Source of the DNA: Rhodanobacter sp. C01
Lineage (GTDB): Bacteria > Pseudomonadota > Gammaproteobacteria > Xanthomonadales > Rhodanobacteraceae
Assembly: GCF_002001045.1 (NCBI RefSeq)
Contig: NZ_MUNR01000011.1
Coordinates: 434,001 to 498,000 of the forward strand
DNA length: 64,000 bases
Direction: 5' to 3'
The notes beneath the pieces are model-generated. The model saw only the letters and a list, made by a program, of their open reading frames with translations. It did not search any database and was not told the origin of the DNA. The translations under genes were made by a program, and so were the position numbers. Position 1 is the first letter of the stretch. Every line of letters starts with the position of its first letter. Below, in pieces: positions 10,991 through 20,022 of this stretch.

Positions 10991-11010
10991 GATAGCGGAA
11001 AGCCGCTATC
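10991..11010. repeat. Short perfect inverted repeat
   Basis: GATAGCGG and CCGCTATC form an 8-bp stem with a 4-nt loop. It falls at the extreme 5' end of the longest reading of the hypothetical gene at 10644, arguing that this stretch is untranslated leader. Confidence 0.45.
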
Positions 11011-11153
11011 ACGGAAGTCTGTGTGATGACTCACCGCACCCCCGCAGGTGGTCTGGCATTCCCTTGCCGGGAAGGTTCCCATCCGTTTGCCATAAATCGG
11101 GCGCCGGGCCATCACAGCGCCCTGGCAGGCGCCTGCACCTTCATGACAATAAC

Positions 11154-11185
11154 AAGCGAAATGTGATGTGAATCACATTTCGCTT
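11154..11185. promoter_or_regulatory. 14-bp perfect palindrome with an embedded CRP/Clp-type site
   Basis: Two 14-nt arms separated by 4 nt form a perfect inverted repeat (11154-11167 and 11172-11185). Its centre reads TGTGA-N6-TCACA (11162-11177), the exact consensus of CRP/FNR-family regulators such as Clp of Xanthomonas. It lies between the end of the acylase gene and the 10644 gene on the same strand. On the minus strand it is followed by GTTATTGT, so a terminator role is also possible. Confidence 0.55.
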
Positions 11186-11203
11186 AGGTCCGCGCAGCTG
11201 CGG

Positions 11204-13633
11204 TCATGGCTCGAGAGTCAGCGTGTGCCGGTTCGGACCAGGCAGCAGCGGCGTGGGTCGCCCCTGGACCCAGTCCTCGTGCCCCGCGCCGAAGTACGGC
11301 GACAACGGGTTGTCGCTCTGGCCGCCGGGCATCTCGAGGATGCCCTCGGCCTCGTGGCCCGGTGCCACGTCGAGGCGCTCGGATGCGCCGAAGCCAGGCG
11401 CGGCGACGCGAGGCATGTTGTTGTCGCCAGGCAACGGCTGGTCGGGCATGTCGATGAGGCGCCCGAGCCAGTGCGGCAATGCAGCTGACAGCGGGTGGTT
11501 GATCTCGCTGCGGTTGTGCTCGCCCCAGCTGCGTGCGGCGAGGCCACCAGGTTGCTGGCCGAGTTCGGTGATTACCTGCCTGGCGGCGTCGACGAGCAGC
11601 GCGTGCCAGTCGTGGTACTTCGGATCGAGCAGTTGCGGTGGCTGCGCCTGGATCAGTGCCCATACCGCCGCTTCGGCGCTGTTCTGGCCGGGCCAGCTGA
11701 AGTCGTCGTAGCGGTGCTTCACCCGCGCGACGAACGGTGCCAGCGCCGCTTCGCTGACCTTGGTGCGGAATGCGCGCACCAGCCGGTAGTCGACGCTGTC
11801 GACAGCGGCCCGCCGCTGCCACGTCGCGGTGAGCTGGCGAAGTTGCTGCAATGCCGGGTCCTGGCTGTCGGCGAGCGTCTGCTGCAGCAATTGCTGCCAG
11901 CGGGTCAGCAGTACGGCGCGATTGTCCAGCTGGATGTCGAGCAGGTCGGCGGGGGTGAACTCGGCGCGTGCGTGCAGGTCATCGCGGATCTGTTGTGCCC
12001 GTGCGCCGAGATCGTGGCCACCATTGCCGAGCAGGGCCAGTGCATCACCGCTGACCGTGCGGTTGTTGGCCGTCCACAGACGACCCTCGGCGGGATGCTC
12101 GATGCGCGGGTACTGTGACGGCGAGGCCCAGCCCCGCCAGCCCGTGCCGGGTTTGGACCAGTCGGACGGCAGCAGCGGATCGATGCCTGTCCGCAGCGGG
12201 ATGCTGTTGCCGGCGATCGTCCAGCCGATCTGTCCGCTGCTGTCGGCCACCAGCAGGTTTTGCGGCGGCATGCCGAGCTGTGGCGCCAGGTCCAGCGCGC
12301 TGTGCACGTCCGGCATGCGTTCCAGCTGCATCAGGTTGATGTTGTAGCCGCGCGATCGTGCGCCGATCCAGGCCAGCGCCAGCGGCGTGCCGTCAGCATC
12401 CTTGCCCATGATCGGGCCCCAGCGGGTGTCCTCGACGGTGAGGATGGTGTCCGGGTTACCCCTGACCTGGATGTGTTCGGTATGGCTTTCGATGCTGGCC
12501 CAGCCTTCCGGCACCTTGTAGCGTTCGGAGTGGGATGGATCGCGCAGCACGCGCACCCAGTCCTGCCAGTCACCGTAGCTGTTGGTGAAGCCCCAGGCGA
12601 TCTGGCCGTTGGAACCGGTGATCATCGCCGGTGTGCCGGGCAGGCTGACGCCATTGACATCGCGCAGCCCGTTCGGCGCGGTGGGGTCGGGATAGCGCAG
12701 GCGGGTGCGGAACCAGATGTTCGGCACGCGCAGGCCCAGATGCATGTCGTTGGCGAGGATCGCCGCGCCATTGCCACCAAGCGCACCGGCAACCGCGAAA
12801 CTGTTGCTGCCGGGGCGGGGTGCATCGAGTGCCGGCGCAAGCGCCGCGGCCAGGCTCGCGGACGACCTGATGAGCACGCTGGCTGGCGCGGGGCGGCGCA
12901 GATCGAAAACGTCGGCATCCGGGATCACCGGGGAGGGCGACAACGGACCGCTCAACGGCGCTTCCCAGTCGGGATCGGGCGCGAGCAGGAAATCCACCAC
13001 CGGGCCGGGCAGCACGGCGCGCATCTGCGCGATGCGAAGCTCGCGCTCGTTGCGGCCGTCACTGTTCAGGTCCAGATACATCGCGGCGATCACCAGCGCG
13101 CTGTCTTCCGAGCGCCACGGCTGCGGCTTGCTGCCAAGCAGCAGGTACTCCCACGGTCGCACGCGCAAGTCGGCAAGGCCGGCGTTGACACCGTCGCGGT
13201 AGCGGTCGAGCTCGAGTCTCTGCGCGGGTGGAAGCTGTGCGTAGGCAGCCTCGACGACGGCGCGCAGACGGTGAGGCCGGTGATCAAGGTCGACCTTGAG
13301 CGCAGCCGGCCCGACCAATGCGGAAAGTTCGCCGGCGGCCACGCGGCGCATCAGGTCCATGGCGAAGAAGCGTTCCTGCGCGTGCACATAACCAAGTGCG
13401 TAGCTGAGATCGGTACGGTTCTTCCCTTCGAAAGTGACTGTGCCGAGGGCATCGCGGCTGATGCTTACGCTGGCGCCCAGGCCGGGCAGCCGGCGCACGC
13501 CATCGAGTCGTGGACGGCTGCCGGCGAGCAGCCACCAGCCGGTCGCCAGCGCAGCCGTCAGCAGTATCGCCAGAACGAGCAGCAGGGTGCGCAGGATACG
13601 CCAGCTCCGCGACGTTGCGGGGCGCACCGTCAC
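11204..13633 (-). CDS. Penicillin acylase family protein (Ntn hydrolase)
   Basis: 809 residues. An N-terminal membrane anchor or signal (about 12-35) is followed by the alpha subunit, a linker, and the beta subunit beginning at the autocatalytic site PG|SNSFAV, with nucleophile Ser276. Downstream NDMHLGLRVPNIWF is the conserved His/Asn region. Family members are cleaved into two chains in the periplasm and hydrolyse amides such as penicillins, acyl-homoserine lactones or other N-acyl compounds. The actual substrate is not predictable here. The start overlaps the end of the glycosidase gene by 4 nt, implying coupled translation. Confidence 0.92.
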   Translation of the reverse strand: MTVRPATSRSWRILRTLLLVLAILLTAALATGWWLLAGSRPRLDGVRRLPGLGASVSISRDALGTVTFEGKNRTDLSYALGYVHAQERFFAMDLMRRVAAGELSALVGPAALKVDLDHRPHRLRAVVEAAYAQLPPAQRLELDRYRDGVNAGLADLRVRPWEYLLLGSKPQPWRSEDSALVIAAMYLDLNSDGRNERELRIAQMRAVLPGPVVDFLLAPDPDWEAPLSGPLSPSPVIPDADVFDLRRPAPASVLIRSSASLAAALAPALDAPRPGSNSFAVAGALGGNGAAILANDMHLGLRVPNIWFRTRLRYPDPTAPNGLRDVNGVSLPGTPAMITGSNGQIAWGFTNSYGDWQDWVRVLRDPSHSERYKVPEGWASIESHTEHIQVRGNPDTILTVEDTRWGPIMGKDADGTPLALAWIGARSRGYNINLMQLERMPDVHSALDLAPQLGMPPQNLLVADSSGQIGWTIAGNSIPLRTGIDPLLPSDWSKPGTGWRGWASPSQYPRIEHPAEGRLWTANNRTVSGDALALLGNGGHDLGARAQQIRDDLHARAEFTPADLLDIQLDNRAVLLTRWQQLLQQTLADSQDPALQQLRQLTATWQRRAAVDSVDYRLVRAFRTKVSEAALAPFVARVKHRYDDFSWPGQNSAEAAVWALIQAQPPQLLDPKYHDWHALLVDAARQVITELGQQPGGLAARSWGEHNRSEINHPLSAALPHWLGRLIDMPDQPLPGDNNMPRVAAPGFGASERLDVAPGHEAEGILEMPGGQSDNPLSPYFGAGHEDWVQGRPTPLLPGPNRHTLTLEP

Positions 13634-14448
13634 GGCTTGGCGAACACGGCAAAGATGCCGGCGTAAGGCTTGATCATGAAGGCCGGGGCACCTGCATAGC
13701 CCTCGCCATCGACGTACAGCTGCGAGATGCTGCCATCCAGGTACAGGGCATCACGACAACCCAGCTTGTCGCGGAACAGCCGTCCAAACGTATGGAAATT
13801 CACGGGCGCCTCGCTCACGGCAAAGATCACGTCGGTGGGTGTTTTCACGCACACCCCGCTGCGCCACTTCAGGCTGGCGGAATCGTCGACGAATTGCTCG
13901 TTGAGCTTGCCGTCGATCAGCAGCATCGGACCTGACTGGGTCGCCCATTGGGTGGCCTTGTTGTCGGCCTTGAAGGCGGTACTGGTGCGTATCGCGGCAT
14001 GGCCGTCCGGATACACCGCGAACACGCCGTTCGGCAGCAGCGAGAAATTGCCTGATGCAGGGTTGCCATGAGCAAGGTTCAACGGCACCACGGTCTTGCC
14101 GTTTTCGACGTACAGGCCGAGCGGCGCAAACTGCCTGTCGTAGATGCCCGCGTTGGTGGCAAACAGCAGTCGCTGCCCCTGTGCCTGGCCCCACTGGCGC
14201 AATGCCTCGATATTGCCGAACGCCTGGCCGCTCTGCGGATCGCGCCAGTGCAGGCTCAACGGCTCGCGCTTGAGATCCAGATGCACGACACGATAGTTCT
14301 GCCCGTCGAACGCCAGTTCGCTGCTGTCCATGGCTCTGGATGCAGACGTGCAGCCGGCCAGCTGGGCCAGCAGTGTCAGCGCCAACAGGCAGCGCAGGGG
14401 AAGATGGCCAGGGGGCCGGAGAGCGGATGTCGGGGCATGGTGGCGCAT
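13630..14448 (-). CDS. Phosphodiester glycosidase family lipoprotein
   Basis: 272 residues from ATG 14448; longer starts have no better ribosome-binding site. The N-terminus carries a lipoprotein signal with lipobox LAGC, Cys33 being the lipidated residue. The rest matches the phosphodiester glycosidase (NAGPA) domain, first known from the lysosomal uncovering enzyme, with ATNAGIYDRQFAPLGL, GNFSLLPNGVF and a C-terminal DALYLDGSISQLYV. Bacterial members are assumed to act on exposed glycans or teichoic-like polymers. It is first in an operon with the overlapping penicillin acylase-like gene. Confidence 0.87.
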   Translation of the reverse strand: MRHHAPTSALRPPGHLPLRCLLALTLLAQLAGCTSASRAMDSSELAFDGQNYRVVHLDLKREPLSLHWRDPQSGQAFGNIEALRQWGQAQGQRLLFATNAGIYDRQFAPLGLYVENGKTVVPLNLAHGNPASGNFSLLPNGVFAVYPDGHAAIRTSTAFKADNKATQWATQSGPMLLIDGKLNEQFVDDSASLKWRSGVCVKTPTDVIFAVSEAPVNFHTFGRLFRDKLGCRDALYLDGSISQLYVDGEGYAGAPAFMIKPYAGIFAVFAKP

Positions 14449-14569
14449 CTGCCGATGGTCGCCGCCCGGCGATGCTGGTGCAAGTCCGATCATGACGATA
14501 TGCAGCCGATGACCAGTGCGCACGCGCGACTGCAGCTAAACTTTCGTCTTTCTCCACAGGGGATTCTTC

Positions 14570-15058
14570 ATGCCGTACACCCCGATCACGGCCACACTCG
14601 GCTATGTGCTGTCGCCCGATCGCAGCAAGGTGCTGATGATCCACCGCAACGCGCGTGCGGACGATCAGCACCTCGGCAAGTACAACGGGCTTGGCGGCAA
14701 GATGGAGCCGGGCGAGGACATCGCCGCCTGCATGAAGCGCGAGATTCTCGAGGAGGCCGGCATCGTGTGCGAGTCGATGCGCCTGCGCGGCACGCTGAAC
14801 TGGCCCGGCTTCGGCAAGCAAGGCGAGGACTGGCTCGGCTTCATCTTCGTGATCGATACCTACCGCGGCGAGGCGCTGGTTGCCAATGCGGAAGGCACGC
14901 TGGAGTGGGTGCCGCGTGACCGGCTGATGGAGTTGCCGATGTGGGAAGGCGATCGCCATTTCCTGCCGCTGGTATTCGACGACGATCCGCGCCCGTTCCA
15001 CGGTGTGATGCCGTATCGCGACGGGCGCATGCAGTCGTGGTCGTTTACGCGGTTGTAA
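14570..15058 (+). CDS. NUDIX hydrolase (8-oxo-dGTP diphosphatase-like)
   Basis: 162 residues with a complete Nudix box from Gly43 to Ile65 (pattern Gx5Ex7REUxEExGU, including REILEEAG). The N-terminus (TPITATLGYVL) and C-terminal WSFTRL resemble MutT/MTH1-type oxidised nucleotide hydrolases, so sanitisation of 8-oxo-dGTP is the likely job. AGGGGA lies 6 nt before the ATG, and a TAAACT -10-like box is at 14537. The gene is divergent from the glycosidase gene. Confidence 0.88.
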   Translation: MPYTPITATLGYVLSPDRSKVLMIHRNARADDQHLGKYNGLGGKMEPGEDIAACMKREILEEAGIVCESMRLRGTLNWPGFGKQGEDWLGFIFVIDTYRGEALVANAEGTLEWVPRDRLMELPMWEGDRHFLPLVFDDDPRPFHGVMPYRDGRMQSWSFTRL

Positions 15059-15084
15059 GGGTTTGTTTTTGTAGGAACGGGGAG

Positions 15085-15861
15085 TTACGGTACGTCGGCC
15101 AGCCACGCGGCGCTGGAGAATTTGTTCCGCGCCAGGGCCTCGGCATCAGCCAGCTCGTCAGGTCGCAAGCGGTCGTCGTGTAGACCATGCAGGCGCCGGA
15201 ACGTGGCGATCATCTGGGCGATCACTGCCTCACGCGGCAGACCGGTCTGACTGCGCAGCGGATCGACCCGCTTGGCCGCGCTGGTGGTGCCCTTGTCGGA
15301 CAGTTTCTCGCGGCCGATGCGCAACACGTCCAGCATCTTGGTGGCGTCGATGTCATAGGCCATCGTCACGTGATGCAGCACGGCGCCACCACGGTGCGTC
15401 TGCGCGGCACCGGCGATCTTGCCCCCTTCGGATGTGATGTCGTTCAGTGGCTGGTACCAGGCCTTGATGCCGAGTTCGCCGAGTGCCTGCAGCACCCACG
15501 CGTCGAGGAAGGCATAAGCCTCCTGAAACGACATGTCCTTGACCAGCGAAAGCGGCGCGTAGATCGAGTAGGTGATCGTGTTGCCCGGTTCGATGAACAT
15601 CGCGCCGCCGCCGCTGACCCGGCGAACCACCTGGATGTCGTGGCGTTGTGCGGCGGCTGCGTCGACTTCGTTGCGCAGCGACTGGAAGCGGCCGATCACC
15701 ACCGCCGGCGCAGCCCATTCCCAGATGCGTAGCGTCGGTGCGCGTCGACCGGCACCAACTTCGTGGGTGAGCACGTCGTCCAGTGCCATGTGCAGCGTGG
15801 GCGATTGCGGGGTGGTGTGGATCAGTTGCCAGTCGTGGTCGCGCCAGTCCGTACGCATCAT
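15085..15861 (-). CDS. Lipoate--protein ligase, catalytic (LplA N-terminal-type) subunit
   Basis: 258 residues of the biotin/lipoate ligase fold: PAVVIGRFQSLRNEVD, VVRRVSGGGAMFIEPGNTITYSI and the catalytic lysine region ITSEGGKIAGAAQ. It attaches lipoate to E2 subunits and GcvH by way of lipoyl-AMP. The ATG at 15861 overlaps the stop of the upstream 96-residue gene as ATGA; an earlier in-frame ATG at 15876 also exists. E. coli LplA carries a C-terminal accessory domain, which is absent here and seems to be supplied by the neighbouring gene. Confidence 0.9.
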   Translation of the reverse strand: MMRTDWRDHDWQLIHTTPQSPTLHMALDDVLTHEVGAGRRAPTLRIWEWAAPAVVIGRFQSLRNEVDAAAAQRHDIQVVRRVSGGGAMFIEPGNTITYSIYAPLSLVKDMSFQEAYAFLDAWVLQALGELGIKAWYQPLNDITSEGGKIAGAAQTHRGGAVLHHVTMAYDIDATKMLDVLRIGREKLSDKGTTSAAKRVDPLRSQTGLPREAVIAQMIATFRRLHGLHDDRLRPDELADAEALARNKFSSAAWLADVP

Positions 15862-16148
15862 GCGTGCGAGTCCCATTGCAAGGCGCGGCCCACGGCGACC
15901 GCAATGGCTTCCGGCGAGACTCCATACATCATTACGTCGGCCGGCAGCGCATCGAGCAGGCAGGCGGCGAGCATGGCTTTGCCGGCATCTGCGGGCTGTC
16001 CATCCAGCGCGGCATTGATCATGTACAGCGCAGTGTCCGGCTCAAGGAAGAAATCGCCGCTCAGCTGCACATTCGCGAGATGCCCGTCCCGCACGTCGAG
16101 GTCGATCACGACCAGTTTGCCGCCGGGCATCTTGTACTCGCCGTGCAT
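15858..16148 (-). CDS. Lipoate ligase accessory (LplB-like/C-terminal domain) protein
   Basis: 96 residues, EYKMPGGKLVVIDLDVRDG followed by a SGDFFLEPDTALYMINAAL stretch. This matches the small accessory domain that is the C-terminus of E. coli LplA and a separate LplB protein in Thermoplasma, where it is needed for lipoate adenylation. It overlaps the catalytic subunit gene by 4 nt and precedes it, so the two make a bipartite ligase. ATG 16148 is chosen over an upstream TTG because GGGGA lies 9 nt before it. The assignment rests on pattern recognition. Confidence 0.8.
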   Translation of the reverse strand: MHGEYKMPGGKLVVIDLDVRDGHLANVQLSGDFFLEPDTALYMINAALDGQPADAGKAMLAACLLDALPADVMMYGVSPEAIAVAVGRALQWDSHA

Positions 16149-16191
16149 CGACCGTATTCCCCGGGTCAATCAGAACAGTTGTAACTGTCGG

Positions 16192-16653
16192 TCAGTAGCC
16201 GTGACCACCATGGAAATTGCCCTGGCCGACATTGATGGAAAAGCCTACCGAGCCGGTGGGGTGGTCGCAGTCGCCGAGGTTCTTGGTGACGTCGACCGAG
16301 GCGGTCTGGTAGCTGCCGCTCACATGATTGCCGCCGACCACGCCCATGCCCACGCTGCCGTGGGTCTGCGCCTGGTTGTAGGTAGAGTCGTCGCATTGAT
16401 GCGTCGAGGCCGTGTCGCGCTCGGTGTTGCCCATGCGCCCACTGGTGTCGCCGTAATACACGCCCGGTGCAGGCTTGCTGGCGGTCGAGTTGGCGATGCT
16501 GGAACTGCTGGCGGGGGCAGCTGCCGTCGAACTGGAGGCCGGCACGTCACCAGGTGGCAGCTTGAGGTTCAGCGGCTGGCTGGCCGTTTGTGCAGCCACT
16601 GAACCGGCCAACAGGGTGCCTGCCAAGGCGATGATCAGACGTTTCATGTTCAT
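16192..16653 (-). CDS. Hypothetical exported protein, Ser/Ala/Gly-rich
   Basis: 153 residues with a clear Sec signal peptide (MKRLIIALAGTLLAGSVAAQ, cleavage near residue 22). The mature part is low in hydrophobics, with a Ser/Ala/Pro linker (about 35-62) and a Gly/His/Asn-rich tail. Two cysteines (HQCDD and GDCDH) could form a disulphide. It ends NFHGGHGY. I do not recognise a family; it is probably a periplasmic or surface protein. Confidence 0.7.
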   Translation of the reverse strand: MNMKRLIIALAGTLLAGSVAAQTASQPLNLKLPPGDVPASSSTAAAPASSSSIANSTASKPAPGVYYGDTSGRMGNTERDTASTHQCDDSTYNQAQTHGSVGMGVVGGNHVSGSYQTASVDVTKNLGDCDHPTGSVGFSINVGQGNFHGGHGY

Positions 16654-16722
16654 GTGTGCTCCGGGGATATGACGTTTTCAACGCACGAGTGGTATCAGCG
16701 TGCACATCCGCATTTGAAACAC

Positions 16723-16749
16723 GGGATGGCGGGAAGTTCCTGCCATCCC
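16723..16749 (-). terminator. Probable terminator of parC
   Basis: An 11-bp hairpin (GGGATGGC/GCCATCCC core, one G-U pair, AAGTT loop) lies 20 nt beyond the parC stop. The T run after it on the minus strand is short (GTGTTTC), so this is a moderate call. Confidence 0.55.
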
Positions 16750-16768
16750 CTGTCGTCAGGCAATCTCG

Positions 16769-19009
16769 TCAGGCAGTCGTCTCGATCCGTTCCACCCGAC
16801 GCAGGCCGCGTGGCAACAGACCGCCACGGGTGGCGCGGTTGCCGCCATACTCGACCAAGTCTGACCATTTCAGGGTGAGTTTACGCTGACCGGCGTACAG
16901 GGTGACTTCACCCTTGCTTTCGGCGACCACGGCAATACCGGCCACGCGTTCATCACCGCTGGCGAGTTTCGCCTTGGGCACCTCGATCAGCTTGTTGCCC
17001 TTGCCCTTGTCCAGTTCCGGCAGCTCGGCGACCGAGAACATCAGCAGATGGCCCTCGGTGGTGACCACCACGATGCGGTCGCGCGCCGGATCGGCGCTGA
17101 CCTGCGGCGCAAGGACATGCGCGCCATCGCTGAGGCTGATGATCTGCTTGCCGGCCTTGTTGCGGCCGGTGAGCGCCTCGAAGCGGGTGACGAAGCCGTA
17201 GCCGAAATCGGTGGCGAGGATCAGCCGGGTGTCGTTGTCGCCAGCGATCACCGCATCGAAGCTGGCGCCCGCGGCCGGGCTGAAGCGACCGGTCAGCGGT
17301 TCGCCGTTGCCGCGCGCGGAGGGCAGCGTGTGTGCCGGTGTGGAATAGCTGCGGCCGGTGGAATCGATGAACGCCACCTGCTGGGTGGTGCGTGCCTTCA
17401 CCGCGGCGAGCAGGCCGTCGCCCTCGCGGTAGTTCAGGCCTTCGGCATCGATGTCGTGGCCCTTGGCCGCGCGTGCCCAACCCTTCTGGCTCAGCACCAC
17501 GGTGACCGGTTCACTGACGACCAGCGCGCTCTCGTCCAGTGCCTGTGCTGCATCGCGCTGCACCAGCGGCGAGCGGCGGTCGTCGCCGAACTTGGCCGCG
17601 TCGGCGCGCAGCTCGTCCTTGATCAGGCTCTTCAGCTTGGCCGGCGACTTCAGCAGCACACTGATCTTCGCGCGTTCTTCTTCGAGCTGGTCGCGCTCGG
17701 CGTTAATCTTCATCTCTTCCAGCCGCGCCAGTTGGCGCAGGCGGGTTTCGAGGATGTAGTCGGCCTGTTCCTCGGACAGCTTGAAGCGGACGATCAGGAC
17801 GGGCTTGGGCTCGTCCTCGCTGCGCACGATGCGGATCACCTCGTCGAGATTGAGGTAGGCGATGCGCAACGCCTCGAGCAGGTGCAGGCGACGCTCGACC
17901 TTGGCCAGCCGGTGCTCCAGTCGCCGGGTGACCGTGCTGGTACGGAACGCCAGCCATTCGGTGAGGATGCGCTTGAGATCCTTCACCGCCGGACGGCCAT
18001 CCAGGCCGATCATGTTGAGGTTGACGCGGAAGCTCTTCTCCAGATCCGTCGTCGCGAACAGGTGCTGCATCGTCTCGTCGGCATCGACTCGGTTCGAGCG
18101 CGGCACGATAACCAGGCGGATCGGGTTCTCGTGATCGGACTCGTCGCGCAGGTCCTCGATCATCGGCAGTTTCTTCGCGCGCATCTGCGCGGCGATCTGC
18201 TCGAGGATCTTCGACGGGCTGACCTGATGCGGCAGCGCGGTGATCACGATGTTGCCTTCTTCGCGCTGGTATACCGCGCGAGCGCGCACCGAACCGCCGC
18301 CGCTCTGGTACATCGCCAGCAGGTCGGCGCGCGGAGTGATGATTTCCGCCTCGGTCGGATAATCCGGGCCGCGCACATGCTCGAACAGATCGGCGACGGT
18401 GGCGTCCGGATCGTCCAGCAGGCGGATGCAGGCGCTGGCCAGCTCGCGCAAGTTGTGCGGCGGGATGTCTGTGGCCATGCCCACCGCGATGCCCATCGAA
18501 CCGTTCAGCAGCACGTGCGGCACGCGCGCCGGCAGCCAGCTCGGCTCCTCCAGCGTGCCGTCGAAGTTCGGCACCCAGTCCACCGTGCCCTGGCCAAGCT
18601 CACCGAGCAGCGCTTCGGCGATCGGGCTGAGCTTGGACTCGGTGTAACGCATCGCCGCGAAGCTCTTCGGATCGTCCGGCGAGCCGAAGTTGCCCTGGCC
18701 GTCGACCAGCGGGTAGCGGTACGAGAACGGCTGCGCCATCAGCACCATCGCTTCGTAGCAGGAGCTGTCGCCGTGTGGATGGAATTTGCCGATCACGTCG
18801 CCGATGGTGCGTGCGGATTTCTTCGGTTTCGCGGTGGCAGCGAGGCCCAGCTCGCTCATCGCGTAGATGATGCGTCGCTGCACCGGCTTCAGGCCGTCGC
18901 CGACGAAGGGCAGGGCGCGGTCCAGCACCACGTACATCGAGTAGTCGAGATAGGCTCGCTCGGCGTATTCCTTGAGCGGGATTTGTTCGTAATTGGCTTG
19001 CAGGTTCAT
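16769..19009 (-). CDS. parC: DNA topoisomerase IV subunit A
   Basis: 746 residues, the length of gammaproteobacterial ParC. The winged-helix breakage-reunion domain shows [10 protein letters not shown] and the quinolone-resistance region [10 protein letters not shown] (Ser82 and Glu86, equivalent to E. coli Ser80 and Glu84, both in the susceptible form). The catalytic Tyr122 is in [10 protein letters not shown]. The C-terminal beta-pinwheel covers roughly residues 490-740. With ParE, which is not in this window, it decatenates daughter chromosomes. [19 protein letters not shown] and the shorter C-terminal domain favour ParC over GyrA. Confidence 0.97.
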   Translation of the reverse strand: MNLQANYEQIPLKEYAERAYLDYSMYVVLDRALPFVGDGLKPVQRRIIYAMSELGLAATAKPKKSARTIGDVIGKFHPHGDSSCYEAMVLMAQPFSYRYPLVDGQGNFGSPDDPKSFAAMRYTESKLSPIAEALLGELGQGTVDWVPNFDGTLEEPSWLPARVPHVLLNGSMGIAVGMATDIPPHNLRELASACIRLLDDPDATVADLFEHVRGPDYPTEAEIITPRADLLAMYQSGGGSVRARAVYQREEGNIVITALPHQVSPSKILEQIAAQMRAKKLPMIEDLRDESDHENPIRLVIVPRSNRVDADETMQHLFATTDLEKSFRVNLNMIGLDGRPAVKDLKRILTEWLAFRTSTVTRRLEHRLAKVERRLHLLEALRIAYLNLDEVIRIVRSEDEPKPVLIVRFKLSEEQADYILETRLRQLARLEEMKINAERDQLEEERAKISVLLKSPAKLKSLIKDELRADAAKFGDDRRSPLVQRDAAQALDESALVVSEPVTVVLSQKGWARAAKGHDIDAEGLNYREGDGLLAAVKARTTQQVAFIDSTGRSYSTPAHTLPSARGNGEPLTGRFSPAAGASFDAVIAGDNDTRLILATDFGYGFVTRFEALTGRNKAGKQIISLSDGAHVLAPQVSADPARDRIVVVTTEGHLLMFSVAELPELDKGKGNKLIEVPKAKLASGDERVAGIAVVAESKGEVTLYAGQRKLTLKWSDLVEYGGNRATRGGLLPRGLRRVERIETTA

Positions 19010-19077
19010 GGGGTTGCATCAATCAGGTAGCGCGCAGACTGCGCGGATAGCCGGACGATGGTGCCAGAAAGCAGGCG

Positions 19078-19956
19078 CTATTGGCGAACCGCATCGATGC
19101 CCAGCTTGTGCAGCTGCACCTGCACGCTGTCCGGTCCGGCCAGATGCCCGGCGCCGACCGCGATGAAGACGGTGCCGGGTTGCTGCAGCATGGCGGCGAT
19201 CTTGCCGGCCCATGCCTGGTTGCGTTGCACCAGCAGGCGTTGATAAAGCTCCGGTGCCTGTGTGCGCACATCCTCGTCCTCGATCCGCGCGATGGTGGCG
19301 ATATCACCGTTCTTCCACGCACTGATCAGCTGGGTGAGTTCGGCCGGGCCCTTGTCGACGTCATGCAGAGTCGAGCGCAGGAAGCTCAGTTCGACTGCGG
19401 GTGGCAGGTCCGCAAGGAAACGGATCTGCTGCTCGGAGGTTTCCAGCCCGTTCACCGGTTTGCCGGACGCGAGCATCTGCGACTTCAGCAGCTTGTCCAC
19501 GCCATGTTCGGGGTCGAGGCCGGCTTTCATCAATGGCGCCACGGCCAGCGTCACGGCAGCCAGCCACGGCCGCATGATCTGCAAGGCCTGGGCGCCGCCA
19601 GGCATGCCCGCATCCTGTGCGGCCTGGGCCAGGCTGGCGTTTTCGGCGGCGGTGAGTTTGTCTGCCAGCGGATGGGCGGGATCCAGCCCGTACTGCAACA
19701 CCAGCGTCTGCATGGTCGCGGCATCGTCGTCGGTCAGTTCGATCGTCAGCGAATCGCTGGCAGCGAGTGCCTTGTCCAGCGCCGGATAGTGCCAGTCGGT
19801 ATCGTCCGGCAGCAGGTGCACGGTGCCGAACAGATAGACCGTGGCATGTTCATTGCGCAAGACCCACAACGCCGGTTGGGCAAATGCCCGGGTGACCAGC
19901 AGCAGGTTGAGCAGCGCGATCGCTGAGCAACCGAGGGCGAAGCGGGACAGACGCAT
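19078..19956 (-). CDS. TraB/GumN family exported protein
   Basis: 292 residues from ATG 19956, with AAGGA 7 nt upstream. A signal peptide (to about residue 26, TRAFAQ) is followed by the TraB/GumN domain: LWVLRNEHATVYLFGTVHLL near the start, SLTIELTDDD, and the C-terminal VFIAVGAGHLAGPDSVQ. The family includes putative metalloproteases of the Tiki/TraB clan with the two conserved GxxH motifs, both present (GTVH and GAGH). It is 66 bp downstream of cfa on the same strand and may belong to that operon. Confidence 0.85.
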   Translation of the reverse strand: MRLSRFALGCSAIALLNLLLVTRAFAQPALWVLRNEHATVYLFGTVHLLPDDTDWHYPALDKALAASDSLTIELTDDDAATMQTLVLQYGLDPAHPLADKLTAAENASLAQAAQDAGMPGGAQALQIMRPWLAAVTLAVAPLMKAGLDPEHGVDKLLKSQMLASGKPVNGLETSEQQIRFLADLPPAVELSFLRSTLHDVDKGPAELTQLISAWKNGDIATIARIEDEDVRTQAPELYQRLLVQRNQAWAGKIAAMLQQPGTVFIAVGAGHLAGPDSVQVQLHKLGIDAVRQ

Positions 19957-20022
19957 GGATATTCCTTGCAGTAACGGCGGCACCGCCGATGGTGACACGA
20001 CGCTGGTGCGGTGTTGGCGGAC

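Noticed and set aside
12260..13666. Long plus-strand frame over the acylase gene
   Set aside because: The acylase motifs on the minus strand are clear, while this product has no recognisable domain.
15059..15084. GTAGGAACGGGG near 15070 as a degenerate REP element
   Set aside because: Only the first few bases match the GTAGGAGCG type, with no paired inverted copy.
17048..19030. 660-codon plus-strand frame over parC
   Set aside because: An antisense shadow of parC, rich in Arg/His/Gln with no domain.
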